A DNA stretch of 64,000 bases from Aspergillus flavus. Its lineage: Eukaryota; Ascomycota; Eurotiomycetes; Eurotiales; Aspergillaceae. The stretch is taken from contig NC_092409.1 of NCBI RefSeq assembly GCF_009017415.1, positions 5,890,001 to 5,954,000 of the forward strand. The letters are read 5' to 3'. A program made the translations under genes and the position numbers. This document shows, in pieces, positions 46,104 to 57,018 of the stretch. The notes below the pieces were generated by a model. That model ran no database searches, was not told where the DNA came from, and was given only the letters and a program-made list of their open reading frames with translations. Within the stretch, counting starts at the first letter, position 1. Each line of letters starts with the position of its first letter.

Positions 46104-46799
46104 CTTAACGGTTCAAGACTCCAACCCGAATCTTCGCTTGTCCGGGATGTTCCTTCCGGGGCAGAAAGAAAAGGACAACAATACGATCCGGATCAGACCT
46201 TTATATGAGTCGTAGCATCAATATAGTCCTGCTGCGTCTCCTAAGCCAGTTCTACGTACAATGATGCCAAGATGCCAAGGCAGTCCAGCATAGCTCCGCT
46301 CAGCTGCCGAGCCTTCTTCCACCCTCCGCCGACAAATCCAACTCCGCATATCAGCACGTGTCCGACTGAGTCAAATTACCACTGGCAGTAATCCCAGGAC
46401 TGCTTCCCAGTATCATCCCTCCAGATCCATGTAGGCCTCAATGACTCGCCGGCATGCGAACCACCCCGCAATTACGCTAATTTCCGAGCCAATGCTTGGA
46501 ACGGTGCAGAAATGACCCATGTGGCCAATCTCACGGTTCCCATTTGGCACAATTGCAGTCTCCTGGCTACAATCTAAACTTTATTGCAAGTATAAAACCG
46601 TTTGCGACAGTCTTGCTGCGTGATACATCACCCAAGTTGGTACTTGGCAGAATGGGTGTACTTGATTTCGCTTGCCATAGATGCCCTCCTATAGTCCCTA
46701 GCCAGCATCTGATGCTCGAATTCAGCCTTCCCATTGGCTTCATTTGAATCTACCGACAAGGAATCAAATACCACATCCTCTTGGCATCTGATGTTGGCA
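46104..46799. other. Promoter region of the phosphate symporter
   Basis: No gene is supported. It lies between the symporter start and the stop of the bHLH gene and contains the E-box at 46355-46360. Confidence 0.5.
46355..46360. promoter_or_regulatory. E-box CACGTG in the phosphate symporter promoter
   Basis: CACGTG lies 252 bp upstream of the symporter start. This is the core target of Pho4/NUC-1/PalcA-type bHLH activators of phosphate-starvation genes. Motif plus context; binding is untested. Confidence 0.5.
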
Positions 46800-47515
46800 T
46801 CAGGCATACTGTTCAACATGCTCAGCCACCGAGTCTACCTCTGATAATGTCGCGTGCCCAGAGTGACAAGACTCTCTCAGCTCCTCGACCTGTCCTTGGA
46901 GGTGTTGAATATACTCCACCGCTGTCTCAAGTAGCTTCGCCTGGTCAGGAACCTCCAAGTGAGCACATTTATCCGTTGCATCAGGGAATTGGCTGAGTCT
47001 TTTGCATTCACACCTTCGTGCCATTCGTTCCCTCATCCCCCACACCTCCCATCTTCATTATCTGCGCCATTTGGTGGAGTGCAACTTTCATACGATCGCG
47101 TTGGCATTTCTGGGCGTCAGCATGTTGCCTCTTCCGACATTTAGCCGAGTTAGGCACTGCTAGAATGTCTACCGAGCCTGCTTCAATGAACTCATGTTAG
47201 CCTGTTGATGTCCACAGATTCTCATATTGACATCCCACACATGTGCTCTAGGAGTCACGTACCTTTTGGTCGAATCTCGACCAGCTTTTGTTGTCTATTT
47301 CGGGGGTAAGGCACGCTCGTATGTTTCGAGCCAGCTGGGATGGGGTACCCACTTGCAAGCACGTGCGACATGGTTGGTATAGAGTAAGTATCAGCGCCAA
47401 GTTCGAATCCTTGAGAGCTCCTGAGCACGTCTGGCCCATTGGGACAGACAGCCGATATATATAGCTGCGACACAGATCGAGGAATATGTTCAACGAACTG
47501 TCTGTTCTTAGTCAT
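46800..47515 (-). CDS. bHLH transcription factor, Pho4/NUC-1-like but divergent
   Basis: Exons 47263-47515, 47014-47177 and 46800-46952 sum to 570 nt, giving 189 aa. The bHLH domain fills the C-terminal half: basic region KRQHADAQKCQRDRMKVALHQMAQI, loop with GVGDEGTNGTK, and helix 2 VPDQAKLLETAVEYIQHLQ, continuing into a short coiled coil (GQVEELRE). Compared with Pho4-type basic regions (HxxAExxRR), the His and the last Arg are kept, but the Glu that reads CA of CACGTG is Gln and one Arg is Gln. At 189 aa it is much shorter than NUC-1 or PalcA and lacks their long activation regions. It lies 0.7 kb upstream of the phosphate symporter on the same strand. The first intron's acceptor was chosen because alternatives bring stops. 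The start at 47515 is the first in-frame Met. Confidence 0.75.
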
Positions 47516-47891
47516 CTTAGAGAGTTAGAGAGCCAGAGACGTAGGACAAGACACCTAAGATGCCGTCCCTGCACGGGGACCTATATTAGCCTAGTACTTT
47601 ATTTAATCCTCACATTCTTTTCTGACAACCACGACGTAAAACACATTTTCCTCTATCATGTGTCATGCTCAGCCCGTACACTGGCTAGTTCATTAACCCT
47701 TTAAACCATATGAGACCTTTTGTGGAGACCCGGAGACTTTGATATACACAAGCAGTTATCGTGTTCTTCAGCCTCCTGAAGTAGGACACCTATTCTTATT
47801 GATACCAGTTCACACGAATGAGTTATCAGTCTGTACTACCTTCAGATATATCATAATGCTTTGGATCTTATTAGAATATGAAAGGGGTTAA
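47516..47891. other. Spacer without a gene
   Basis: AT-rich; no coding region is supported. It includes the upstream region of the bHLH gene. Confidence 0.4.
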
Positions 47892-48446
47892 TTGCGATTC
47901 ACGGTTGAAGGGAGACATTTGGTTCTCCGTCGTGACACAAAAGGGTAAGACTCAGTATCCTAGCCTAGCCATAACTATACTAACGTACTGTTTACTAATA
48001 GCTATACACACTACTGGACAGTCCAGGACATGCAGAGCGATGAATGGCAATCCGCATGGCCTCCTCTCGTTCAGGACGCAGGCCTGATCATCCACTACGC
48101 GAATATCCCGCTCACAGGCCCTACAGAACCGGATCAGGCTATAACTGAAAGAACTCCTGTCATTCTGGACGAGAAAAACGGAATCTTTCTAAATGGAGTC
48201 GGCGATGATGGGCACGAGGATTTCTATATCAGCAAAATAGGGAACAATTTTTCGTTTTGCAAGACCGGCAGAAGGCCGTATGATTTAGTCGTTTGCACGA
48301 TCTTGCTAAGGGCATATGTACTGGCACCGAGTACTTTTGAGCTGAGCTCGGATGGTGATTGGGATAATGATTGGGTGGAGGCTAGGGATCTTTATCATTG
48401 TATTTGGCCGGAGGAAAACATTCCGTGTCCGTGGGAGAAAGAGTGA
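47892..48446 (+). CDS. Hypothetical protein without a visible start codon (possibly 5'-truncated)
   Basis: The main exon 48002-48446 encodes YTHYWTVQDMQSDEWQSAWP and a 139-residue region whose first Met is at 48030. A canonical intron (donor at 47945, acceptor ending 48001) joins it in frame to an upstream piece reading FTVEGRHLVLRRDTKG, which flows naturally into YTHYW. That frame has a stop (TAA at 47889-47891) just upstream and no ATG. Either the true first exon lies further left behind another intron, the protein starts at 48030, or the gene has lost its start. Later text (IWPEENIPCPWEKE end) is acidic. No family is recognised. Confidence 0.5.
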
Positions 48447-49231
48447 ATCTTAGCGTGGAGCATGTTTGCTGTATGGGATAGCTAGTTATCCATTTGCTGC
48501 AATCGAAATGACATCGGCCGGGCCTATCAAGACACCGGGGAATTGATCCATGATCACTCTATTCCAGGCTACATAGGCTTAGACCCCAGCACAAGCTTCG
48601 ACGCCTATGGGCATTATTCCGGAACAAGCATGTACTGCGGGATGAATATACATCAATCTCCTTATTTTTATTGGATAACGTTTCTTATGCGTGGACCTTA
48701 AAGATGCCATTCTCTCGGTAGTAGAAAAGTGAAAATTTAATGAAGTTATAGCTACACGCTTGAAAAAGAACTCGACAGACTCTATTTTGAATGAGTAGAG
48801 AAATAAGACATCTTCATCGGAATCATGAAGTTCCATGGAAGAAGCAACAAGTGGGCAGACTCACCATGGGGAAAAGATCCGAAGACCGGAGAACGTGGCT
48901 TCGCTTTGAAATCAACTATCGGCTATGTCTACCGAGAGCACAGCGAGAGCATAACAGACGATAACAAGGCTGACAAGGACCCCCGGGGAACACCGGAGTA
49001 TCCTAATCAATAGGAAACAGCGATATACCGACACTAAATCATAAATGGAGCCGGCCAAGACGATTAGATCCTACTTGGCGTCGGGCTATCGCGACCACGA
49101 TAAGAGTGTTATCACACAATTAAGAGTTGCCTATCTCGAGCATCGTGCTGGTGACTAATGCCAAACCCTCACTGTCATATAAAGAGGAAGATCGGCAGCA
49201 TTCAAAATGAGGGTGACAGACTTAATTCTTC
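48447..49231. other. Spacer upstream of the secreted amidase
   Basis: No gene is supported. The right end contains the TATAAA at 49178-49183. Confidence 0.4.
49178..49183 (+). promoter_or_regulatory. TATA box of the secreted amidase gene
   Basis: TATAAA ends 48 bp before the ATG at 49232. The distance is short, so the leader would be about 20 nt, but the motif is clean. Confidence 0.4.
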
Positions 49232-51163
49232 ATGTTGCTTGGTACACTCCTCTCGCTGGCGGCCGTCGTTGCCGGCGCTGCCATCCCCAACGGCCAGACG
49301 CTTTCTCTCAATGAAATTCCTTACTATGTGAGCGGCATTCCTGTGTCCACTTTGCAAGGGTACAACGCCTCTGCATACGCCGCTTTGACAGAGGGAATAG
49401 ATTTGGTGCCATTAACCGTCATTCCTGTAACTCCTACCACGAACTTGGAGTCGCTGCTATCGGACTATGTTGAACGCGATGATGTCTTCCAGCCTGCTTT
49501 TCTGCGTGCAGTCTATCTCACAGCTTCCAGTGCTGATGACATTGCCTCCCAAGTGAGCAATTCTGCGTCAATTCTCAAGTCTTCGGGCACCGACATGCTG
49601 CTGGTTGATTCGGAAGTACACACCGCTTCGTCAAATTCCACAATCGCAGCCCAGTTGACCAAAGAGCTGCCGAGTGGGCCTTATTTTGTCTCCTTGTATA
49701 CTGGAGAGGTGTTTAAAGCGTACCGGTTGTACCCTGACGACAACCTAGCTTTCATTCAAGCAGGAATCAGTGACGAGAAGGGAGGCGTCCTGCCCCTACC
49801 AGCCGTGACAGAAAACGCGATGACCAAAGACGTTGCCGTGCCTTCACGTCTCTATTATACACCGACCGCAGAAAAACCATTGGCCGGTCTGAGATTGGGT
49901 GTCAAGGATATCTACCATATTAAAGGTCTCAAGACGAGTGGCGGCAGTCGCTCCTATTATTATTTATACGGAACTCAAAATGTCACTGCCCCATCTGTTC
50001 AGAGGCTCTTGGACTTAGGCGCGGTCTTCGTCGGCAAAACTGGGACCGTTCAGTTTGCTAACGGTGATCGGCCTACTGCCGACTGGGTGGATTTCCACTG
50101 TCCGTTCAACCCACGCGGAGAAGGATATCAGGCACCTAGCGGTTCCTCCTCCGGCTCAGGTGCGGCTATTGCAGCCTACGACTGGTTGGACCTTGCTGTT
50201 GGTAGTGACACTGGCGGTTCGATGCGGTCCCCAGCTGCAGTTCAAGGAATCTATGGCAACAGGCCATCCACTGGCGCTATCTCTCTAGATCATGTCTTGC
50301 CTCTCTCACCGGCTCTGGATACAGCAGGTGTTTTTGCCCGAAGTGCCTCGCTATGGTCCCGTACTGTGCAAGCTTGGTATCCTCATTTTCGGCACAATTT
50401 TACGTCCTTCCCTCGGCAGCTGCTCCTAGCTGGCGGTGGATGGGATGGTAAAGGCATCAGTCCCGAGGCCCATCAGAGTCTTACAACATTCACACGTGGG
50501 CTCGAGGCATTCCTCGGAACGAACCATACCAATGTCGACGTGTCGCAGCGATGGCTTGACACACAATCTCCCACCACACCAAGCCTGGAGGAGATGCTTA
50601 ACCTAACCTATGCCACACTTACTTCTGTGGATCAGTTCAACCACCTAGCCGTCCCTCTCTTTGCTGACTATAAAGCAGTCCACCGCGGTCGTCAGCCTTT
50701 CATTAACCCTGGCCCATTAGCGCGTTGGCAGTGGGGCCAGGCCAATGGCGGAAACACCTCGTACGAGGTGGCTCTGCGCAACATGACTACTTTCCGGAGC
50801 TGGTGGGAGAAGTCCGGATATGGTCAGTCCGATGATGCCTCCTGCTCCAAGTCGCTCTTTGTTAGTGTGTACTCGGTCGGCACAACTGACTACCGTAACC
50901 ATTACTACGATGCGCCCACCACACCACCACTGGGATTCTCGATCGGACGCATCGCGGTATTAGGTGGCGCACCTGAGGTTGTTGTTCCTGTTGGAGAGTC
51001 TCCATACAACAGTACTATCTCGTTGCAGACCGAGTATTTGCCGGTCAGTGTTGCGCTGCAAATGGCGCGAGGATGTGACCATGTTCTGGCTTCCTTGGTC
51101 GCTGGCCTCGAGAAGAAGGGGGTCCTCCGACCTGTTAGTACCGGCTCTCGGCTGTATTCCTAA
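49232..51163 (+). CDS. Secreted amidase-signature protein with an extra N-terminal domain
   Basis: Single exon, 643 aa. Residues 1-16 form a classical signal peptide (MLLGTLLSLAAVVAGA). Residues about 20-190 form a separate domain as found in fungal amidases related to Arp1-type proteins. The amidase domain follows, with Lys225 in LRLGVKDIYHIKG, cis-Ser306 in SGSSSGSG and nucleophile Ser330 in GSDTGGSMRSP. The Ser-Ser spacing of 24 is exactly that of active amidases. Several N-glycosylation sites (NAS, NVT, NHT, NTS, NMT, NST) fit an extracellular protein. It is probably active on extracellular amides; the substrate is unknown. A strong inverted repeat lies 58 bp after the stop. Confidence 0.88.
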   Translation: MLLGTLLSLAAVVAGAAIPNGQTLSLNEIPYYVSGIPVSTLQGYNASAYAALTEGIDLVPLTVIPVTPTTNLESLLSDYVERDDVFQPAFLRAVYLTASSADDIASQVSNSASILKSSGTDMLLVDSEVHTASSNSTIAAQLTKELPSGPYFVSLYTGEVFKAYRLYPDDNLAFIQAGISDEKGGVLPLPAVTENAMTKDVAVPSRLYYTPTAEKPLAGLRLGVKDIYHIKGLKTSGGSRSYYYLYGTQNVTAPSVQRLLDLGAVFVGKTGTVQFANGDRPTADWVDFHCPFNPRGEGYQAPSGSSSGSGAAIAAYDWLDLAVGSDTGGSMRSPAAVQGIYGNRPSTGAISLDHVLPLSPALDTAGVFARSASLWSRTVQAWYPHFRHNFTSFPRQLLLAGGGWDGKGISPEAHQSLTTFTRGLEAFLGTNHTNVDVSQRWLDTQSPTTPSLEEMLNLTYATLTSVDQFNHLAVPLFADYKAVHRGRQPFINPGPLARWQWGQANGGNTSYEVALRNMTTFRSWWEKSGYGQSDDASCSKSLFVSVYSVGTTDYRNHYYDAPTTPPLGFSIGRIAVLGGAPEVVVPVGESPYNSTISLQTEYLPVSVALQMARGCDHVLASLVAGLEKKGVLRPVSTGSRLYS

Positions 51164-51221
51164 CGAGAAATTTTGCTGAAGAGACGATTTTGAAGCTAGG
51201 GTGATGTATATAGTAGAATAT

Positions 51222-51246
51222 GTCTGCTCAGAAAAGTTGAGCAGAC
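51222..51246. terminator. Perfect 9-bp inverted repeat in the 3' region of the secreted amidase
   Basis: GTCTGCTCA, 7 unpaired bases, then TGAGCAGAC: a perfect 9-bp stem, extendable by one T-G pair. It begins 58 bp after the stop codon at 51163, within the expected 3' UTR. It could stabilise the mRNA, bind a protein, or be a remnant of an insertion. Terminator is the nearest category; fungal genes do not need such hairpins. Confidence 0.5.
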
Positions 51247-51536
51247 GAGATATATATAATAGAATGATAATGACAATTTCGCGTTATATACTCACTATGA
51301 ACGAGAAAAAAAAGGAAGTTTCTGCTAGACTGACTACTGAAGGCACCAAGCATGAATATAATCTCCTTAGTTAGAAACATATGTCCCACGATGAATAATA
51401 TTCACCCAGCAATGAGTTGTATGACATTGCAAAAGTCTCTGCCTGAGGCCATGGGTACAAGGATGACGGCATTACTCGTCTGACCGCCTTGGCATTTTGT
51501 TCTCGTGGGGTCACGAGTTGTTTCCATCCATGCGAT

Positions 51537-52757
51537 TTACTTGTTGAAGTCAACCGCCATTCGTCCCGTGGCCTGTCCTTTTCGCAGTTTCTCTACTGCT
51601 TCAGGCAATCGGTCAATTGGATAAACTTCGCAAATTTGTTGGAGCTTCCCCCGCCGAGCAAAGTCCAATGCCGCCGCTGTATCCTTCCGACTACCCACCA
51701 AGGTCCCCTTGACCGTCAGGTTCTTGAAGATAAAAGCATTGGGATCTCCCCCGATAGTCATTGCGCCAGTGGGACCTAATCCGATACACATGACAACCGC
51801 TCCAATGCGATTACCGACGTATGATAACGCCGTTCGATAGGCCGCAGGAGCTGTGACGAATACTCCATGCGCCCCTACACCATCTGTTGCCTTAATCACA
51901 GCTGCGGCAGGATCGGACGTTTCGATGAAATCCACGAAGACTTCTGCGCCCATCTCCAAAGCCAATGCTCTCTTTGACTCGCCTGCGTCCACCACAACTG
52001 GACGCATACCCATTGCCTTAGCGAGCTGCACGCCCTGAATACCCACCCCACCACCACCGCCAGGAAAGACTGCCCAGTTTCCCGGCTTCAGCCCGGATTC
52101 TGTTAGAGAGCGATAGATAGTGGATGCGCTGCACATAATAGGGGCTGCAATCTCATCAGGAATGCCGTCAGGGATGGGTGATGCATATCGGGCGGGAGAG
52201 ACAATATATTGTTGATAGGTCCCTACTCTGTTAGTGTCCGATTTCGCGAAACAATGGAATAAGGCTATCAGGGAAGGGGCTGTGGTCTACCAGGTGCCAT
52301 CAAGCCAGCGTGGATAGCGGTGGGGCAATACGTCTCCTTATCTCCCCAGCACAAATCGCACGCGCCGCACGTATCGAGGAGTGGTTTGATGCCCGCCCGA
52401 TCGCCTAGTTTGAAGTTCTTCACATTTGCGCCGACTTTCACCACAACCCCGGCACCTTCGTGACCCGGAGAGCGAACGCCAAATGTTGACATCGGTGGGG
52501 TTCCCAAGTCGCCTTGCATCATATGGAGGTCTGAGGAGCAGATACCGGTGATGTTCAACCGGATTAGAATGTCATCGGGACCTGGAATAAAGGAATTATT
52601 ATCGGCGCTCTCCCATTCGCGTTGCATACGGCTTACCTGGCTCCGGGACCGGCACCATCTCGACCTTGACCTCGAAGTTCGGACCTTCATTGACGACCAC
52701 GCCTGCCTTACAGTGGGAGGGAATTTGGTAATCGTGAGATGACACTTCGGCAGACAT
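51537..52757 (-). CDS. Zinc-dependent alcohol dehydrogenase (ADH1 type)
   Basis: Cytosolic medium-chain dehydrogenase that interconverts alcohols and aldehydes with NAD(P). Exons 52637-52757, 52291-52581 and 51537-52222 sum to 1098 nt, giving 365 aa. Catalytic zinc ligands: Cys55 in GICSSDLHMMQG and His81-Glu82 in PGHEGAG. The structural zinc site is complete: Cys112, Cys115, Cys118 and Cys126. The cofactor loop is PGGGGGVGIQG followed by a strand ending in VVVDAGESKR; the Asp suggests NAD rather than NADP. It appears intact and resembles yeast-type ADHs. The neighbours give no pathway clue. Confidence 0.92.
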
Positions 52758-53208
52758 TTTTGCTGAAATTTGCGATGATCACTACAGCGTTGTTCGAACA
52801 AGATGTGATCGGATTACGGTAGCCGAACACCGAGCGATCAAAAGCACAGAAAGGCATATCGAGTACTGGGGCATATATCCTGTTCTACACAGCGGAATGT
52901 CGCCGCAATGTCCGGCTATGCCCCAGCTTCCCCGCACAGCTCGGTGGAGTTCTGCATATTATGCAGTACAGGTTGTGTTTAGCATATATCCGCATTTCCG
53001 AGTGCTACGAGTCAGGTTCTAATTCGCATGCCAAGACGTGTTTAGTTCAAACCATTTCCTCCAATGGGGTCGTTACGAGGACTTGTGTCGGTGACTACCA
53101 AACTTGTTGGGACGTAAAGATTTAACTCATATTTAAAGTGGTTTAAGGGAAACATTAACATCAGAAATGCTCGTCAACATATTCACTATCAGTGCAGTCA
53201 CTGAGATG
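52758..53208. other. Spacer between the dehydrogenase and GH76 genes
   Basis: No gene is supported. It includes the promoter of the alcohol dehydrogenase. Confidence 0.4.
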
Positions 53209-54740
53209 CTACTCATTTATTCCCCACCAAACCGTATAGAAGATCAGCATCGCCATCAGTATCGTCAGAATACCCGCCCCAGCCCGATTGGCCGTGCTGG
53301 TATCCGTTCGCCGGCTATGGGGTCGCGGGCCTCCTGATTCGGTTCCGGCACTAGGATCCCCCTTACTGGTACCTCCGCTGTCCTCTGTTACAGGGGGTGC
53401 CACGCCCCCTACGAGGGTTGCTTGCATCACCTCCAATACGGACATCTGGACGCCCACGTCGTCACTCTGATCCCACTGCCCCGAAGTCCATTTCATACCG
53501 CACGTGGAGTGATCGGACCCCCCGGTGCACGTTCGAGCGGCCGCACTAGCTGAAGTGCGTAGCTTGGGCATCACTTGGTCCAAGATAAACGGAGCGACTT
53601 GAGCGGATGCTGCCATCCACCTGGCCAGGTACCCCTTGAACGACCGTTGATCAACCCCACATGTATTTATCGGCTCACAAGCTCGCTCGTACAACACGTC
53701 GTTCTGGAAGTAAACCTTCGTGGCGTCAAGGATGCGTTGTGTTCGTTCTTTCCAGACAGGATCGCCATCAGTCTGACAAGTTAGCCGTGAGTTCTCGTTA
53801 TATTGTCAAAAGACATGCGTACCAGGTTATACATGCTCGCAGCACCGAATAGATACACCCCGGAGTTGTACGTCCACTGAAGGTAGTTGAACTCGGAACA
53901 GTTTTTTAGTTCGTCCGCTCCATCTAAGAACAGATAATCTTCGGTTATGAAGCCCACCGACTCCGTCCAGTCCCATACTCGAACGGCCCAGTCGGCGTAT
54001 GTTTGATTCCCCGTGTACCTTGCCAAGCGCGCGGCCAAATTGAAAAAGCAGCCGTTGGCAATGGTGTTCTTGTAATGATATCCGTTGTTGAAGCTGAATA
54101 TTTGCCACCTTAAACCCCCGCCGCAGGTCTCAGTGTTCCATCGCGGAGCCTGGGTGTTGAACACTGCCTGGGCCATGGCCAACCACCCTGGCTGCCCATC
54201 CGGTGGATTGGGAAAGTTTCGCTCCGCGGCCGACATGGCAGCAAAGGCCCAGAAGGCTTGGTCGTCATTGCCCTCGGCGTGTGTCTGATTGGGAGGCATA
54301 AACGTACCATCGTCGCCGGCTTGCCAGGTCATGGCCTGCATGATTATGTCGTTCCACCTGTCGTCGCCCGTGTAAAACCAGTAATCAATCAGAGCATTGA
54401 ACATGGCACCAGCCTCCCACCAATAATAAGGAGGAGGTAAGACGCCGGGTGTATCGCCTGCACACGTAGTGAACACGGGTCCAACCCGCCGCTTCTTGTC
54501 AATCTTGGAAAGTCCGTACGGTATAGGAACGTAGATTCACTGTACCTGGATTCATGCCAGTATAGTGAGAAAGCATGTTATTAGCGACCGCATAGCTGGC
54601 TTTTTTCACCGATTCTGCCCTGTGTTAGCGACATCCTGGCCTCATCAGTTTTGCAGCATCTCACCGGGATTGTCTACGTCTATATCAATGGCCTGGACGC
54701 CGGCAAGCAGTGCCAGGACGGCGCACCATGGTGTTCGCAT
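53209..54740 (-). CDS. GH76 mannan endo-1,6-alpha-mannosidase (Dfg5/Dcw1 type), GPI-anchored
   Basis: Cell-surface glycoside hydrolase or transglycosidase of family 76; Dfg5/Dcw1 proteins help attach GPI proteins to the wall. Exons 54665-54740, 54546-54614, 53823-54457 and 53209-53772 sum to 1344 nt, giving 447 aa. A signal peptide ([17 protein letters not shown]) is followed by [20 protein letters not shown]. The hallmark block [17 protein letters not shown] comes next, then [12 protein letters not shown]. The catalytic Asp pair sits in [18 protein letters not shown], and [20 protein letters not shown] follows. The C-terminus has a Gly/Ser/Thr-rich linker and a hydrophobic tail typical of GPI attachment signals. 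All splice sites are canonical. Confidence 0.93.
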
Positions 54741-55125
54741 TATCAATGGATTTTCAGATGAGAGAGCTGAAGGGCATAATCCGTCAAAGAATCCCTCGAG
54801 CCTGTCGAAGTTATTATACTGTTTGAATCGACATTCCAGTGATAGGAATGCAGTGGTTGCATGGAAACCACCGTCAGATGCCGATGCGACACATGGAAGT
54901 GAGCCAACCCCATGAAACCCGCCGACCATTGAAAACAATCCATATCAAGAGATCTACGACTTTATGGTCAATTTATATGTCATTGCCGCCCAATGAGCAC
55001 AGGTGGTTCTCTACAAGCGTGGCTCGACGGAAAACATCAATTCACGAATAGGGCAAGGCTACATTCCAGCGGGACATCTAAACAAAACAACCTTCAGCAC
55101 CACGCGACAGGTGCCGATCTCATGT
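54741..55125. other. Spacer between GH76 and GMC genes
   Basis: No gene is supported. It includes the GH76 promoter and the 3' end of the GMC gene. Confidence 0.4.
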
Positions 55126-57018
55126 CTAACAATGCGCAGTTGCACGGATGATGTCCGCCGCACGCTCAGCTACCGCATATGTCGTCGCTTGAATGGTGCC
55201 CGACAGTTCGAGGGGAAAGATGCTGGCGTCGACCACTCGTAAATTGTGTGTGCCATGAACCTTCAGCTGGGTGTCCACTACTCCGCCTAGCTCTGCAGGC
55301 ATCATCGCGCATGTACCCACTGGATGGCAGCAGTGGAACAGACGATCTTTCACCACCTCCTTAGCCGTGTCCAGATCTGCCAGATCCACCGCCGCCTTAG
55401 GTACCCGAGCGCCGGGTTTGAGTAACGAGCTAAAAGGCTCCGTACTAGCAATCTTGTCCAGGAACTGAGTGTGTCGGGCGAGGATCTCTAAATCTAACGG
55501 GTGAGATAGATACTTGGGATCGTAGATAGGCTTGTCGCCGGCGTTGGCCGATTGGATATGTATAGATCCACGAGAGAAGGGATGGTTATGTAGAACCAAA
55601 ATGTTGATGTAGTTCTCGGGCAAGTCCTTCGACAGCGCATAGCTCATGGTGTTCACCCCTTCCTTTGCATTGAATTGGGCTACGAGGAACATGTAGTCTG
55701 CAGAGCCCGTCTGGTCATCCCGGAGCATCTGTCGCAGGATCTTGTATTGCTGCTGCCGACCGAGCGAGATTTGTTTAACCTGGGGGCTGTCCAGATACTG
55801 AGCCAACAGATCGTCTATTTGTTCGCGCTGGACCTGTCCATTGTGGTCAACCAATGGTAAATAGGCCACACTAACGGGAATGCCGGTCATAGGACCAGTA
55901 CGTGTCTTTTCATAGAGTTCGACCAGAGACTGGACGACCTTTGGATCCCGCGCGATGTCTGCGGAGGTCTGTGGGTCTGCCACTTCGAAGTTAACGGTTG
56001 ACATGCAATGATCTTGGAGATTCTCTCCGACTGCAGGCAGGTCGAGCACCACAGGGATATTGTGTTTTTGCAACAGATCTGCGGCGCCAATACCAGACAG
56101 CTCAAGGAGTTGGGGTGAATTCAGACTTCCAGCGCTGACGATTACTTCACGCGTGGCAGACACTTCTAGTTGTTGACCGTTTTTGGTCCGAATCTGAATC
56201 CCCGTCGCAGTCACACGGCTATCGGCTTTCTTCAAAATCACTCGTTCAACCATTGTCTCAGTCAGCAGATGCAGGTTTTTGCGCTCTGCGACATCTTGGG
56301 TGTAGTAAGCGCCAGCATATCCCCTTTGTCCTGTCTTCCCGTCAACGGACAGTGGCGGCGTGAAAGATCCCACTTTGCGCCCTGCAATGGGGTCTGCGTG
56401 ATTGTTCCAACCCAAGCGCGCAAATGTGTCATCCCAGGCCCGATTCCACGGGGTATAGATGTCCAAATGAGAGATGGGGAGAGGGCCTTGATCGCCCTGG
56501 TTCTCTGCATTCATGTACTTGTCCACAGAAAGCAAGGCACTAGTGGTCTCGCTCGGGGGGGTGTATGTATGGAATTTACGCAGATACGGAGCCATGGCAT
56601 CAGGGCCCCACCCATCGTTGCCCAAGGATTCCCACGCCTCGAAATTCGCGCGTGATGGGTACATAACCAGAGAGAAATTCAATGCAGAAGAACCACCAAC
56701 CATCCGGCCTCGTGGCTGGCCGAGTTGACGATTGTTGGCATAAACCTGTTAGAGCTTGTCAGTAAGCGCCACGGTCCAGACATGTCAAACAGGACTGACC
56801 TGTGGTTCCGTCAAGTAGTCCCAGTCGAAATCCGGATTTTCCATCATGGCGCCTAGCAAGCCCGGGGTTTCGACGCGCGGGTCTCCCATATGGTTAGGCC
56901 CTGCCTCGACAAGGAGAACAGTGGTGTTGGCATCTTCGCTGAGACGGGAGGCTAGGACTAGACCACCGACTCCTGCGCCGACGATGATATAGTCGTATGG
57001 TTGTTCGGTGATGGCCAT
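55126..57018 (-). CDS. GMC-family FAD oxidoreductase
   Basis: Flavoenzyme that oxidises an alcohol (choline dehydrogenase/aryl-alcohol oxidase fold). Exons 56800-57018 and 55126-56745 sum to 1839 nt, giving 612 aa. The FAD-binding GAGVGGLVLASRLSED is at residues 14-29 with VLLVEAGP following. The GMC signature 1 block reads GRMVGGSSALNFSL, and signature 2 reads GSLNSPQLLELSGIG. The catalytic-site His is in HCCHPVGTCAMMP. The second active-site position, usually His or Asn in this fold, is Thr in LSGTIQATTYAVAE; I recall other fungal subfamilies with the same change. There is no signal peptide, so it is probably intracellular. It is divergent from the GH2 gene across 1 kb. Confidence 0.9.

Noticed and set aside
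56170..56655. 161-codon open frame opposite the GMC gene
   Set aside because: Antisense shadow of a conserved exon, without splice sites or motifs of its own.
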